Below are positions 1 through 9,443 of a DNA stretch of 64,000 nt, in pieces. This DNA comes from JASBRS01 sp964496495. GTDB taxonomy: Bacteria > Deinococcota > Deinococci > Deinococcales > Trueperaceae. Position numbers and translations under genes: made by a program. Numbering within the stretch: the first letter of the stretch is position 1; each line of letters begins with the position of its first letter. The stretch covers positions 1 through 64,000 of the forward strand of contig CAZBZU010000004.1 of NCBI GenBank assembly GCA_964496495.1, given 5' to 3'. The notes under the pieces are model-generated. The model worked only from the letters and a program-made list of their open reading frames with translations. It made no database searches and was not told where the DNA came from.

Positions 1-73
1 ATGTAGCTCAGTAGGTTAGAGCATCGGATTGTGGTTCCGAGGGTCGTGGGTTCGAATCCCATCATCCACCCCA
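1..73 (+). tRNA. tRNA-His (GTG), 5' end truncated by window edge
   Basis: The anticodon loop reads TTGTGGT, giving anticodon GTG (His). The T arm is GTGGG-TTCGAAT-CCCAT. The 3' acceptor strand CATCCAC at 63-69 is followed by discriminator C70 and an encoded CCA at 71-73. C73 is the discriminator typical of tRNA-His. Only the last three bases (ATG) of the 5' acceptor strand are present, so four bases plus the extra G-1 lie before the window. Confidence 0.93.
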
Positions 74-172
74 GCACACGGGGCACGCCCCGACGCCCGG
101 GAGGGGCCCCAAGGACCCCTCCTCGCGGCGTGTCGCCCGCTGGGCGGGGTGCGAGCCTCGGGGCCGCCGTGC

Positions 173-256
173 GCGAGGATGGCGGAATTGGTAGACGCGC
201 TAGATTTAGGATCTAGTGGCCTAGCCGTGCGGGTTCAAGTCCCGCTCCTCGCACCA
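173..256 (+). tRNA. tRNA-Leu (TAG)
   Basis: The acceptor stem pairs GCGAGGA (173-179) with TCCTCGC (246-252), followed by discriminator A and an encoded CCA at 254-256. The anticodon stem CTAGA/TCTAG closes the loop TTTAGGA, giving anticodon TAG (Leu, CUA codons). The long variable arm between the anticodon and T stems is as expected for a class II tRNA. The T loop is TTCAAGT. Confidence 0.95.
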
Positions 257-275
257 GCTCCCTGGCGGCCCGACA

Positions 276-312
276 CCTGCCGGGTGGCGGGGTGGCGCCC
301 CCACCCGGCAGG
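276..312 (+). terminator. GC-rich hairpin between tRNA-Leu and tig
   Basis: A perfect 11-bp inverted repeat, CCTGCCGGGTG (276-286) with CACCCGGCAGG (302-312). No T tract follows it. It could end tRNA transcription or be a structured leader for tig. Confidence 0.4.
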
Positions 313-396
313 AGCGCGACGCAACGCAGCTCGCCTGCGGGCGGGCGCCGCCAGCGGGCCGCCCCGGCCGGGCGCCCTCGAAAGGCTAGGAGACCC

Positions 397-1839
397 ATGG
401 AGACGCAACTCATCGAGACGCAGGGGGTCAACGCGACCTTCAAGGTGACGGTGCCCGCGGGAGACGTGGATGCGGCCTTCGACCGCATCGTCCGCGAGCT
501 CGCACGCAGCGTGAAGGTTCCGGGCTTCCGCCCGGGCCATGCACCGCGCGGCGTGCTGGAGCGCCGCGTCGGCCGCGAGACGCTCGAGGACGAGGTCAAG
601 GAGGCGCTCGTCGATGCCGCTTATCCGGACGCCGTGCGCGAGCTCGAGCTCACGCCGGTCCACGCCCACTTCCACTCCGACGCGCCCAAGGAGGGAGAGT
701 CCTTCACCTTCGAGGTGCACGCCGAGCTCTACCCCGAGGTGAAGCTGCCCGATCTGTCGCAGATCGTGCTGGACGCCCGCGCGGGCGTGGTCGACGACGC
801 CATGATCGACCGGACCGTGGAGCAGCTGCGAAACGAGAACGCCACGCGCGTGCCCGTGGATCGCGCGGCGCAGGGCACCGATGTGGTGCTGCTGCAGACG
901 CTGCCGACCGAGCCTTCGGAGTCCGAGGAAGGCGGCGGCCCGGAGCAGTGGGTCGACATGGAGGTCGCCGGCGCGGAGGTGCGCGAGCAGCTCGTGGGCA
1001 AGGGGATCGGCGACATCGTGGACCTGAGCCTAAGCGACGTCGCGGAGCAACCCGCCGAGGACGGTGGCGAGCCGCCCACGCGTACCCTTCGGGTGCTGGT
1101 CAAGGACGTCCAGGCCAAGGAAAAGCCCGAGCCGGACGACGAGTTCGCCAAGACCCTGGGCATGGAGACGTGGGCCGAGGCGCGCGAAGCCATCGCCGGC
1201 AGCTTGCGTTCGCAGCTCGAACGGGACGCCTTCGACGCCCAGCGCGAGGAGCTCGTCGAGAAGCTGCTCGAGGCCACCGACTTCGAGGTCCCCGAGAGCC
1301 TGGTGCAGCGGCGCAGCCGCAGCCTGCTGCGCGACGTGGAGGAGGACCAGGCGCGGCGCGGCTCGACGCTCGAGCGCTTCCTGCAGGACCTCGAGGCCAA
1401 GGAGGAGCTGGAGGAGTTCGAGGGCGAGCTCAAGGCCGAAGCCCTCAGGAGCGTGCGCCGCGACCTGGTGCTGGAACGCCTCCAGGAGCAGCGCGGCACC
1501 GAGGTGAGCGACGAGGAGTTCGATGAGGCCGTGCGGTACATGGCCAGGCGGCAGCGCCAGGACCCCGGCCGCTTCCGCCGGGAGATGGGCGACAGCTGGC
1601 TGACGAACTACCGCTTCCTGCTGGCGCGCGACAAAGCACTGCGCGAGACGGTCCGCGAGCTGGTAGGCGCGCCCGATGAGACGGCGACCCCCGAGGGCGA
1701 GGCGGACGGCGGCGCGACGGCCGCCGGCGCTGCCGGAGCCGACGAGGAGGCTGCGCGCGCCTATGAAGAAGCCGCCGAGGCCGCCGACGACGACGAGGCC
1801 GCCGGCCAGGAGGAGGCGACCGCCGCCGACGAGCGCTAG
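397..1839 (+). CDS. tig: trigger factor (ribosome-associated chaperone and prolyl isomerase)
   Basis: Binds at the ribosomal exit tunnel and shields nascent chains. About 480 residues. The N-terminal ribosome-binding domain carries the family loop VPGFRPG (residues 42-48), followed by a degenerate FKBP-type domain around residues 150-240 and a helical C-terminal chaperone region. The last 60 or so residues are a low-complexity Ala/Glu/Asp tail, longer and more acidic than in E. coli; this is lineage-specific. ATG 397 was chosen because AGGAGA stands 5-10 nt upstream and the protein then begins METQLIETQG, matching the family. An upstream in-frame start at 292 would add a proline/arginine-rich segment that looks like leader DNA. 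It heads the tig-clpP-clpX group, a common bacterial order. Confidence 0.95.
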   Translation: METQLIETQGVNATFKVTVPAGDVDAAFDRIVRELARSVKVPGFRPGHAPRGVLERRVGRETLEDEVKEALVDAAYPDAVRELELTPVHAHFHSDAPKEGESFTFEVHAELYPEVKLPDLSQIVLDARAGVVDDAMIDRTVEQLRNENATRVPVDRAAQGTDVVLLQTLPTEPSESEEGGGPEQWVDMEVAGAEVREQLVGKGIGDIVDLSLSDVAEQPAEDGGEPPTRTLRVLVKDVQAKEKPEPDDEFAKTLGMETWAEAREAIAGSLRSQLERDAFDAQREELVEKLLEATDFEVPESLVQRRSRSLLRDVEEDQARRGSTLERFLQDLEAKEELEEFEGELKAEALRSVRRDLVLERLQEQRGTEVSDEEFDEAVRYMARRQRQDPGRFRREMGDSWLTNYRFLLARDKALRETVRELVGAPDETATPEGEADGGATAAGAAGADEEAARAYEEAAEAADDDEAAGQEEATAADER

Positions 1840-1896
1840 CCGGCCGGCACGCCAACCACGTGCCGCACCGGGACGCGTGCCCGTGTGGTGCGATGC

Positions 1897-1902
1897 TAAG
1901 CT
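1897..1902 (+). promoter_or_regulatory. -10 box TAAGCT, leaderless-type promoter of clpP
   Basis: TAAGCT fits TANNNT and ends 8 nt before ATG 1911, so transcription would begin at or next to the start codon. There is no Shine-Dalgarno sequence in front of clpP, which fits leaderless expression. Confidence 0.5.
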
Positions 1903-1910
1903 TGTGGCGT

Positions 1911-2528
1911 ATGCCGCTCGTCCCGTACGTCATCGAACAGACCGGCCGCGGAGAACGCACCTACGACGTCTACAGCCGACTGCTCAAGGAGCGCATCATC
2001 TTCCTCGGCAGCGCCATCGACTCGGAGACGGCGAACGTGGTGACGGCGCAGCTGCTGCTGCTCGACTCGCAATCGAGCGAGCAGCCGATCAACATGTTCA
2101 TCAACACCCCGGGCGGGGAGGTGTACGCCGGCCTGGCCATCTACGACGTCATGCAGTACATCTCCGCGCCGGTGCACACCAACTGCGTCGGCGTCGCCAT
2201 GTCCATGGGGTCGGTCATCCTCATGGCCGGCGAGCGCGGCCACCGGGTGGCGCTGCCCCACAGCCGCATCATGATCCATGCCGGCTCGGCCGGCTTCCCT
2301 CGCTCCAGCCTGCCGGACCTCGAGGTGCAGGCACGCGAGTTCATGGAGATCCGCGAGGCGCTCGAGGCCATCTACGAGCAGCACACCGGCCACCCGCGCG
2401 AGAAGCTGCGCCGGGACATGGAGCGTGACAACTTCATGGCGCCCGAGGAGGCGGTGACGTACGGCCTCATCGACCGCGTGGTCGAGCCCCGACACCTCGG
2501 CCGCTTCACCCCCACCAAGGAGAGCTGA
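1911..2528 (+). CDS. clpP: ATP-dependent Clp protease proteolytic subunit ClpP
   Basis: Serine peptidase of the S14 family that assembles into a double heptamer and degrades proteins unfolded by ClpX or ClpA/C. 205 residues, normal length. The catalytic triad is visible: Ser98 in AMSMG, His123 in RIMIHAG and Asp169 in RRDMERDNF. The usual Gln-Pro after the catalytic His is replaced by Ala-Gly, and the following glycine-rich head region is altered. This is a divergent but apparently active ClpP; paralogues with such changes exist in several phyla. The protein starts MPLVPYVIEQ, where family members start. It lies 3 nt upstream of clpX, so the two are very likely cotranscribed. Confidence 0.94.
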   Translation: MPLVPYVIEQTGRGERTYDVYSRLLKERIIFLGSAIDSETANVVTAQLLLLDSQSSEQPINMFINTPGGEVYAGLAIYDVMQYISAPVHTNCVGVAMSMGSVILMAGERGHRVALPHSRIMIHAGSAGFPRSSLPDLEVQAREFMEIREALEAIYEQHTGHPREKLRRDMERDNFMAPEEAVTYGLIDRVVEPRHLGRFTPTKES

Positions 2529-2531
2529 CCC

Positions 2532-3737
<1,206 letters not shown>

Positions 3738-3769
3738 CGCGCCTCGGAACCGGATCGCTCGTTACGGCG

Positions 3770-4918
3770 TCACGCCGCCACCTCGCGGCAGCGCGCCACC
3801 GCGGAGGCGAACGTCCCTGCCGCACGCTCCGCCTCGGCCACGCCGACGCAGTGCGCGAAGCTGAAGCGCAGGCTGGCACGCGCCTGCGCCCGGCTGAGCC
3901 CCATCGCCTGCAGCACGTGGCTCGGCTCCACGCTGCCGGCAGCGCAGGCGGAGCCGGCGCTGGCCTGCACGCCCATGTCGTCGAGCGCCAGCAGCAAGGT
4001 CTCGCCATCCACGCCATCGACGCGCAGGTTGCTGTGCTTCACGCCACGTGGCGCCTCCGCCGCGTTGCGGCGCACGCCGTCCACAGACAACGCCGCCGCC
4101 TCGAAGGCATCGCGGGCGGCGCGCGTCCGCTCCCGCCGCTCCGCCAGCCGGTGGGCGGCCAGCTCGGCCGCGGCGCCGAGACCCACGATGGCCGGAACCG
4201 CGTGCGTGCCGGGTCTCAACCCCCGCTCCTGCTCGCCTCCGTAGACGATGGGCTGCAGCTCCACCCCGTCGGCCAGGAAGAGGGCGCCCGCCCCCTTGGG
4301 GCCGTGGATCTTGTGGCCCGAGACGGCGAGCAGGTCCACGCCCCAGTCCGAGACGTCCAGCGGCTCGCTGCCGAAGGCCTGGACGGCGTCGCTGAAGAGC
4401 AGCGCGCCATGCTCGTGGGCCGCCTCGGCCACGGCCGGGATATCGGTCAGCACACCCGTCTCGTTGTTGACCGCCATCAATGCCACCAGCCTGCTGCCGG
4501 GGGCGGCCTCCAGCGCCCGGCGTACGGCGTCCGCCGTCACGACCCCGCGCTCGTCCACCTCCACGTAGCTGACCGGTGTGCCCGCGGCAGCCAGGGCGCG
4601 CGCCGTAGCCAGCACCGCGGCGTGCTCCAAGGGGCTCGTCACCAGGCCGCCAGCGCCGCCCTGCAGCAGGCCGCGAAGCGCCTGGTTGTCGGCTTCGGTG
4701 GCGCCGCAGGTGAAGTGGATCTGATGGGGCCGAGCATGGAGCGCAGCGGCCAGCTGCTCCCGCGCTCCCTCTACCAGCCGCCGCGCCGCCTGGCCCGTCC
4801 GGTGCACGCTGGCGGGGTTGCCGAAGGTGCCCTGCAGAGCCGGCAGCATCGCCTCCAGCACGGCCGCGTCCAGCGGCGTGGTGGCGGCATGGTCCAGGTA
4901 GATGTCGGGGCGGCCCAC
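3770..4918 (-). CDS. cysteine desulfurase (NifS/IscS family)
   Basis: PLP enzyme that takes sulfur from cysteine for Fe-S clusters or thio-modified tRNA. 382 residues. The N-terminus IYLDHAATTP is the family signature. The PLP lysine is Lys203 in SGHKIHGPKG, and the sulfur-carrying cysteine is Cys325 in SACAAGSVEPSH. Start is GTG, with GAGG upstream. It follows the Rrf2 regulator gene by 7 nt, so both probably form one transcript and the regulator may control this gene. No IscU, SufB or mnmA gene is adjacent, so the sulfur acceptor cannot be named. It converges on clpX. Confidence 0.92.
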   Translation of the reverse strand: MGRPDIYLDHAATTPLDAAVLEAMLPALQGTFGNPASVHRTGQAARRLVEGAREQLAAALHARPHQIHFTCGATEADNQALRGLLQGGAGGLVTSPLEHAAVLATARALAAAGTPVSYVEVDERGVVTADAVRRALEAAPGSRLVALMAVNNETGVLTDIPAVAEAAHEHGALLFSDAVQAFGSEPLDVSDWGVDLLAVSGHKIHGPKGAGALFLADGVELQPIVYGGEQERGLRPGTHAVPAIVGLGAAAELAAHRLAERRERTRAARDAFEAAALSVDGVRRNAAEAPRGVKHSNLRVDGVDGETLLLALDDMGVQASAGSACAAGSVEPSHVLQAMGLSRAQARASLRFSFAHCVGVAEAERAAGTFASAVARCREVAA

Positions 4919-4925
4919 TGGGGCC

Positions 4926-5381
4926 TCAGTTCGCGCGGCCGAGCGCTCCGGACTCCGGGAGGGGCTCGAGCTTGAGGATCTGCCGCTGGGCCACCAGGTC
5001 GGCCAGCGAGATGGACCCCAGAACCCCGCGCACGGCTGCGTCGACGCGGCGCCACAGCATCTCGGTAGTGCAGTTGCCTACCCGCCCGCAGTTGTCCTCG
5101 TCGTCGATGCAGGAGACCGGGGCGACGCTCCCCTCCAGGAGCTCGACCACCTCGAGCGCCGGCACCTCCTCGAGCGCCCGCGCCAGCCGGTAGCCGCCAC
5201 GCGCGCCACGCACCGACTCCACGATACCCGCGCGCCGCAGCACGGCGAAGATCTGCTCCAGGTACTGGTGGCTCAGGCTCTGGCGCTCGGCTACGGTCTT
5301 GAGGCTGGTGGGCTCGTCACCACCGAGCGCCACCTCGACCAACGCCCGCATGCCGTATTGCGCCTTCGTCGAGATCCACAT
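4926..5381 (-). CDS. Rrf2 family transcriptional regulator (IscR/CymR-like)
   Basis: Winged-helix repressor of 151 residues. The N-terminus WISTKAQYGMRALVEVA and the RGARGGYRLAR wing are typical of Rrf2. Cys91, Cys98 and Cys104 are spaced C-x6-C-x5-C, close to the Fe-S ligands of IscR, so it may bind an Fe-S cluster; CymR-type proteins sense cysteine metabolism instead. It is cotranscribed with the desulfurase. Its promoter overlaps a palindrome (5400-5420) that is a good autoregulatory operator candidate. The ATG start has GAGGGGA upstream. Whether it is an Fe-S or a cysteine-synthase sensor cannot be told from sequence. Confidence 0.9.
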   Translation of the reverse strand: MWISTKAQYGMRALVEVALGGDEPTSLKTVAERQSLSHQYLEQIFAVLRRAGIVESVRGARGGYRLARALEEVPALEVVELLEGSVAPVSCIDDEDNCGRVGNCTTEMLWRRVDAAVRGVLGSISLADLVAQRQILKLEPLPESGALGRAN

Positions 5382-5399
5382 GGCCGTCCCCTCGATGAG

Positions 5400-5420
5400 A
5401 GCTCGGAATCATTCCGAACT
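5400..5420 (-). promoter_or_regulatory. palindromic operator candidate for the Rrf2 regulator
   Basis: A perfect 7+1+7 inverted repeat, TCGGAAT-C-ATTCCGA, spans 5403-5417, with two further matching pairs in the flanks out to 5400/5420. It lies just downstream of the predicted transcription start of the rrf2-desulfurase operon, a position that would block transcription. Confidence 0.6.
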
Positions 5421-5431
5421 ACTTCCACCCG

Positions 5432-5437
5432 AGTATA
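5432..5437 (-). promoter_or_regulatory. -10 box TATACT of the rrf2-desulfurase operon
   Basis: TATACT on the reverse strand, about 51 nt upstream of the Rrf2 start. The predicted start of transcription is near 5425, directly before the palindrome. No convincing -35 box was seen. Confidence 0.55.
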
Positions 5438-5542
5438 GCGGCGAATGCCGGTGAGCGTCAACGAAGTGCGATGCTTATGGGACTTCCCGGGCCCCGAACG
5501 GCTACCGGCGGATGCCTTGCGCGCCCGCCATCGCCAGCCGGC

Positions 5543-6790
5543 TCAGGGGGCCAGCGCGCCGCGCAGGTAGTCGAGTGGGTTCACCGCGCGGCCGTCGAAA
5601 CGCAGCTCGAAGTGGACGTGGGGTCCGGTGGACCAGCCGCTCGAGCCGGCCAGGCCGACCACGTCTCCCTGCCTCACGCTCTGCCCGGGAGACACCGCGA
5701 TGCGACTCAGATGCGCATAGCGCGTTTGCGAGCCGTCCCCGTGGTCGAGGAAGACCACGTTGCCGTAGGTTCCGTCGAAGCGGGCCTCCACCACCCTCCC
5801 GTCGCGCGCGGCGTGGACCGGCGTGCCTATCGGCACCGCCAGGTCGATGCCGGCGTGGAAGTGGTTCCCGTCGACCGACAGCGCGCGCCAGCCGAACGCC
5901 GAGCTGAGCCGCCCCTGCACCGGCGCGACGAACCGGTCGGTCGCCAGGCGGACCTGCGGCAGGCGCAGCACCGCCGTGCGCAAGGCCTTGTCCTCGAGCG
6001 CCATCAACCGCGCGCGGGCGGCGCCGCCGCCGGAGGCCAGGACGGTCGCGGCACGTGGCGCTGCGGCCGTGACCGCAGCGAGGGGGGGCGCGGCGCCGGC
6101 CGGGGCCCCGCCCGGCCGAGACCCTCCGGCCAGCGCCTGGCCGGCGGCGTGACTCGCGGGGGTGGCGGCGGCGGCAGCCAGCACGCTCGTCGGCGCGGCG
6201 GGGACCGATCCGGCGGCGGGGGCCGCGGCCTGCGCGGGCAGCAACACCGGCTGCCCGGATGGCAGCGGGCCGGACGGATCCAGGCCGTTCACCCGCGCCA
6301 GCGTGGCGGCACTCACGCCTGCCTTCGCGCCGAGCGACGTCAGCGTGTCGCCGGCGGCCGCCACCACCGTGACGCCGTCGGCGGGCGGCACGGACACGGC
6401 GGCGCCGGCACGCACGCCCGCCTGGGCAAGCAGCGGGTTCGCCGACGCCAGGGTCGCCACGCTGCGCCCCACCCGCGTGGCGACATCCGCCAGCGTCTCG
6501 CCGGGCCGGGCGATGGTGCTTCGGTAGCCGGTCTGCTCACGGTTCGGCACCTGCAGCACCTCACCCGGCGTCAGCAGCGAGCCGTCGAGACCGTTGGCGC
6601 TGCGCAGCTCGTCGACGGTGGTTCGGAAGCGCTTCGCGAGCGCGTAGAGCGTGTCCCCGGGGAGCACCACGTACGCCTGGTCGGCGTGGGCGGGCCTGCC
6701 CAGCGGCGCCGCCAGCAGCGCTACCAGCGCCAGTGCGAGCGGCGTGCGGAGGCGCGCCGAGCGCGATGGCGTGGCGCGGGGGGCCGGCAC
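5543..6790 (-). CDS. secreted LysM-repeat M23 family metallopeptidase
   Basis: Envelope peptidoglycan endopeptidase or an EnvC/NlpD-like factor, 415 residues. An arginine-containing N-terminus and hydrophobic core (residues 15-35) ending AHA form a signal peptide. Three LysM repeats follow (about 41-85, 93-140 and 142-185), then an Ala/Pro/Gly-rich linker and a C-terminal M23 domain. The M23 zinc motifs HAGIDLA (HxxxD) and HVHFEL (HxH) are intact, so it is probably catalytic. Start is GTG 6790. It lies 16 nt downstream of rho in the same direction and is probably read through from it. Confidence 0.9.
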   Translation of the reverse strand: MPAPRATPSRSARLRTPLALALVALLAAPLGRPAHADQAYVVLPGDTLYALAKRFRTTVDELRSANGLDGSLLTPGEVLQVPNREQTGYRSTIARPGETLADVATRVGRSVATLASANPLLAQAGVRAGAAVSVPPADGVTVVAAAGDTLTSLGAKAGVSAATLARVNGLDPSGPLPSGQPVLLPAQAAAPAAGSVPAAPTSVLAAAAATPASHAAGQALAGGSRPGGAPAGAAPPLAAVTAAAPRAATVLASGGGAARARLMALEDKALRTAVLRLPQVRLATDRFVAPVQGRLSSAFGWRALSVDGNHFHAGIDLAVPIGTPVHAARDGRVVEARFDGTYGNVVFLDHGDGSQTRYAHLSRIAVSPGQSVRQGDVVGLAGSSGWSTGPHVHFELRFDGRAVNPLDYLRGALAP

Positions 6791-6806
6791 ACCCCTAGGC
6801 TGTCAC

Positions 6807-8812
6807 TCAGCCCTGCCCGAGGGTGGCAAGGAATTCCTCATTGCTCTTGGTGCGAGACAGGCGCGTGAGAAGCATCTCCATCGCCTCGGCGGCGTCCATG
6901 TCGCTGATGACCTTGCGCAGGAGCCACATCTTGGCCAGGATCGCCTCGCCCAGCAGGAGATCCTCGCGGCGGGTGCCGGACTTGAGGATGTCGATGGCGG
7001 GGAAGATCCTGCGCTCCTCGAGCCGGCGGCTCAGGTGGAGTTCCATGTTGCCCGTGCCCTTGAACTCCTCGAAGATCACGTCGTCCATGCGCGAGCCCGT
7101 CTCCACCAGGGCCGTGGCGAGGATGCTCAGGCTGCCTCCGCCGCGGATGTTGCGCGCCGCGCCGAGGAAGCGCTTGGGCCAGTGCAGCGCGCTGGAGTCG
7201 AGCCCGCCGGAGAGGGTCCGCCCGGTCGGGGGGGTGACCAGGTTGTTGGCGCGCGCCAGACGGGTGATGGAGTCGAGCAGGATCATCACGTGACCGCCCT
7301 CCTCGACGATGCGGCGGGCACGCTCGTGGACGAACTCCGCCACCCGGATGTGGTTGGAGGGGGGCTCGTCGAAGGTGCTGGCGATCACCTCGACGCCGCT
7401 CACCGACTCGCGGAAGTCGGTGACCTCCTCGGGGCGCTCGTCCACCAGCAGAACGATGACCTTGATGTCGTCCTCGTTGGTGACCACCGAGTTGGCGATC
7501 TTCTTGAGGAGGGTGGTCTTCCCTGCCTTGGGCGGCGCCACGATGAGCCCGCGCTGACCCCGCCCGATCGGGGCCAGTAGATCGATGACGCGGGCCGACA
7601 GCTCGTTCTGTACCGTCTCGAGCTTGATGCGCTGCTCGGGGAAGGTGGGGACGAGGTCGTCGAAACGGGGGCGCTTGGCGGCCTGGAAGGGGTCGACCCC
7701 GTTCACCGCCTCCACGCGGATGAGGGTGCCGTAGCGTTCGTTGTCCCGCGGACGTCGCGACTTGCCGAGGATGTAGTCGCCGGTGCGCAGCTTGAACTGC
7801 TTGATCAGGCCCGCGGACACGATGACGCTGCGGGAGCTCAGCTGCAATAGCGACTCCTGCAGGAAGCCGTAGCCGTCGGACGAGATCTCCAGGTATCCCT
7901 GGACCAGCTTGAGCCCCTCGCCCTCGGCCGAGCGCTCCAGGATGGCCAGCGCCAGGTCGTCCTTGCTCATCTGCCGATAGTCCTCCAGGCCGACCTCCTT
8001 GGCCAGCAGGTGGAGCTCCGGCACGATCTTCGATTGCAGCTCTCGGAAGTTCAGGCCGCCCTTGCGGCCGCCGCCCGAGCGCCCGCGGCGGTTGCGCCCG
8101 CCACGGCTCGAGCGGCTGCGCTCCTCGTTGTCCGCGCTCTCGCCGCCGTCCTGGTTGGCGTCCGCCGCGGTCGCGGCCCCGGAACCGCCCCCGGACCTGT
8201 CCTGGCTCTTGCCGTTGCGGCTGCCGCCCTTGCCGCGCCCACCCCGCGAGCGACCGCCGTCGGCGCCCTGCTCGGACGACGCCTGGGTGGGGCCGTCGTC
8301 GCGCCCGTCGGCACCGGCCTGCTCACGGCCTTCGTCACGCCCCTCGGCACGACCCGCATCACGCCCCTCCGAAGCCGCCTGCTCTGCCCGGCCGTCCCCG
8401 GAGCTCCGCGACTTCCGGCCGCCGCGTTGCGAGCGGCCGCCGCCATCGCCGCGATCCTCCGCCGGCGCATCGCCGCCGCCGGCCGCGCTGCGCTCGCCGG
8501 CACCCTCTTGGAAGGCGCCGTCCTGCGAGGTGCCGTCCTGCGAGGCGCCCGCCTCCGTGGCGACGGCCTCCGTGGCGACGGCCTCCGTGGCGACGGCCTC
8601 CNNNNNNNNNNNNNNNNNNNNNNNNNNNNNNNNNNNNNNNNNNNNNNNNNNNNNNNNNNNNNNNNNNNNNNNNNNNNNNNNNNNNNNNNNNNNNNNNNNN
8701 NGGCGACGGCCTCCTGCTTCTTGGGGCGCCCGCGCCTGCGCGGCTTCAGCTCCTCTGTCTCGGGGGCCTCGGACGGGCCGCTGTCATTCGACTTGTTGCT
8801 TCTGGGGCTCAT
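6807..8812 (-). CDS. rho: transcription termination factor Rho with long low-complexity N-terminal extension (interrupted by assembly gap)
   Basis: Hexameric RNA-dependent ATPase that ends transcription. The conserved part (about residue 220 onward) has the Rho N-terminal helical domain (VPELHLLAKEV), the cold-shock RNA-binding fold, Walker A APPKAGKTTL and Walker B VIVLLVDERPEEV. The true start is probably ATG 8812, giving MSPRSNKSND. This is followed by an AT-hook-like RRRGRPKK, VATEA pentapeptide repeats cut by the N gap, then Gln/Asp/Gly and RGG-rich sequence running into the conserved core. The frames on the two sides of the 100-N filler do not match, so the filler length is not real; I infer an intact gene. 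A GTG at 8024 would yield only the core and cut into the N-terminal domain. Confidence 0.9.
8551..8714 (-). repeat. 15-bp tandem repeat encoding VATEA in Rho, spanning an N gap
   Basis: At least three copies of GCCTCCGTGGCGACG (8551-8595) plus a partial copy lead into the gap, and the same unit continues at 8702-8714. On the coding (reverse) strand it encodes Val-Ala-Thr-Glu-Ala. The repeat explains why assembly broke here; the true copy number is unknown. Confidence 0.85.
8602..8701. other. assembly gap, 100 N
   Basis: Exactly 100 N, a conventional filler for a gap of unknown size, inside the VATEA repeat of rho. Confidence 0.98.
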
Positions 8813-9023
8813 CCCGTCTCCGTTCCGTGCGCTCGCTCCGGTCGTGGTGCAGCGAAGGTGGCATGGTTGTGTCCAGCTCTTGTGCGGGCGTGAGAAGACC
8901 TCACGAAGAACTCTCGCTGTCCGCCGCCCGGCGGGATCGCACGCCGTACATCCGTCGGGCAAGCGCGCACCTATGCGGACGCACGAGCAGGTTGTGCGAG
9001 GATAACGCAGCGGCGAATGAACC
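8813..9023. other. rho/ileS divergent intergenic region, no gene recognised
   Basis: About 210 nt between the rho start and the ileS leader promoter. I see no convincing ORF, RNA or -10 box for rho here; a rho promoter must lie in it, but no hexamer stands out. Confidence 0.5.
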
Positions 9024-9052
9024 TTGTCTTGGCCTGCTGCTGGTGCTAGTAT
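9024..9052 (+). promoter_or_regulatory. promoter of the ileS T-box transcript
   Basis: -35 TTGTCT (9024-9029), a 17-nt spacer, and -10 TAGTAT (9047-9052). Predicted start of transcription is near 9059, giving a leader of about 385 nt, suitable for a T-box. Confidence 0.7.
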
Positions 9053-9119
9053 ATGCGCCGCTGCTGCGCGTTGTAAAGCGGCAGCGAACCGTCGCCCGGC
9101 CGTGGCACGCCCGGCGGCG

Positions 9120-9412
9120 GACGGCGTTGACGGGAACGAGTAGGCCGGGCGAGATGCCCAGCAGCGAGCCGGGGAGGGTGCGAGCCCGGCGGCGCATCCC
9201 GGCCGAAGATCCTCCCCGAGCCGCTCCCCGAACCCGCCTCGCTGGCGCGGCGGCAGTAGACGGGGCCGCGCAGGCGCCGCGACAGCGCGCCAGGCTCTCC
9301 CACCTCCCGTGCGTGGGGCAGCCGCCAAGCCGGACGTCCGCGAGGGGTCCGGGAAGTTGGGTGGTACCGCGCGTTCGTACGCGCCCCAACGCTGCACAGC
9401 GCTGGGGCGCGT
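9120..9412 (+). promoter_or_regulatory. T-box riboswitch (isoleucyl-tRNA sensing leader) of ileS
   Basis: The T-box core GTTGGGTGGTACCGCG is at 9356-9371 and would bind the NCCA end of uncharged tRNA-Ile. Stem I is recognisable. GGCCGGG (9143-9149) pairs with CCCGGCC (9198-9204). AGTA (9139-9142) faces GAAGATC in the specifier loop, where ATC (9209-9211) is an isoleucine codon. The AG-bulge/apical-loop signature AGCGAGCCGGGG...GAGCCCGG spans 9163-9189. The antiterminator (T-box with CGCGCCCC to about 9388) shares bases with the terminator hairpin at 9379-9412, so control is probably transcriptional: uncharged tRNA-Ile favours read-through into ileS. Confidence 0.9.
9379..9412 (+). terminator. 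T-box regulated terminator before ileS
   Basis: ACGCGCCCCA (9379-9388) pairs with TGGGGCGCGT (9403-9412), with an inner CGCT/AGCG helix, followed by TTCTCTCGTT. The 5' arm is the same segment used by the antiterminator, as T-box attenuation requires. Confidence 0.8.
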
Positions 9413-9443
9413 TCTCTCGTTGCCCCCGAGAGCGAGGTCGACC

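Noticed and set aside
8551..8714. Repeat array as possible CRISPR
   Set aside because: Units are contiguous 15-mers without spacers and are in frame with rho.
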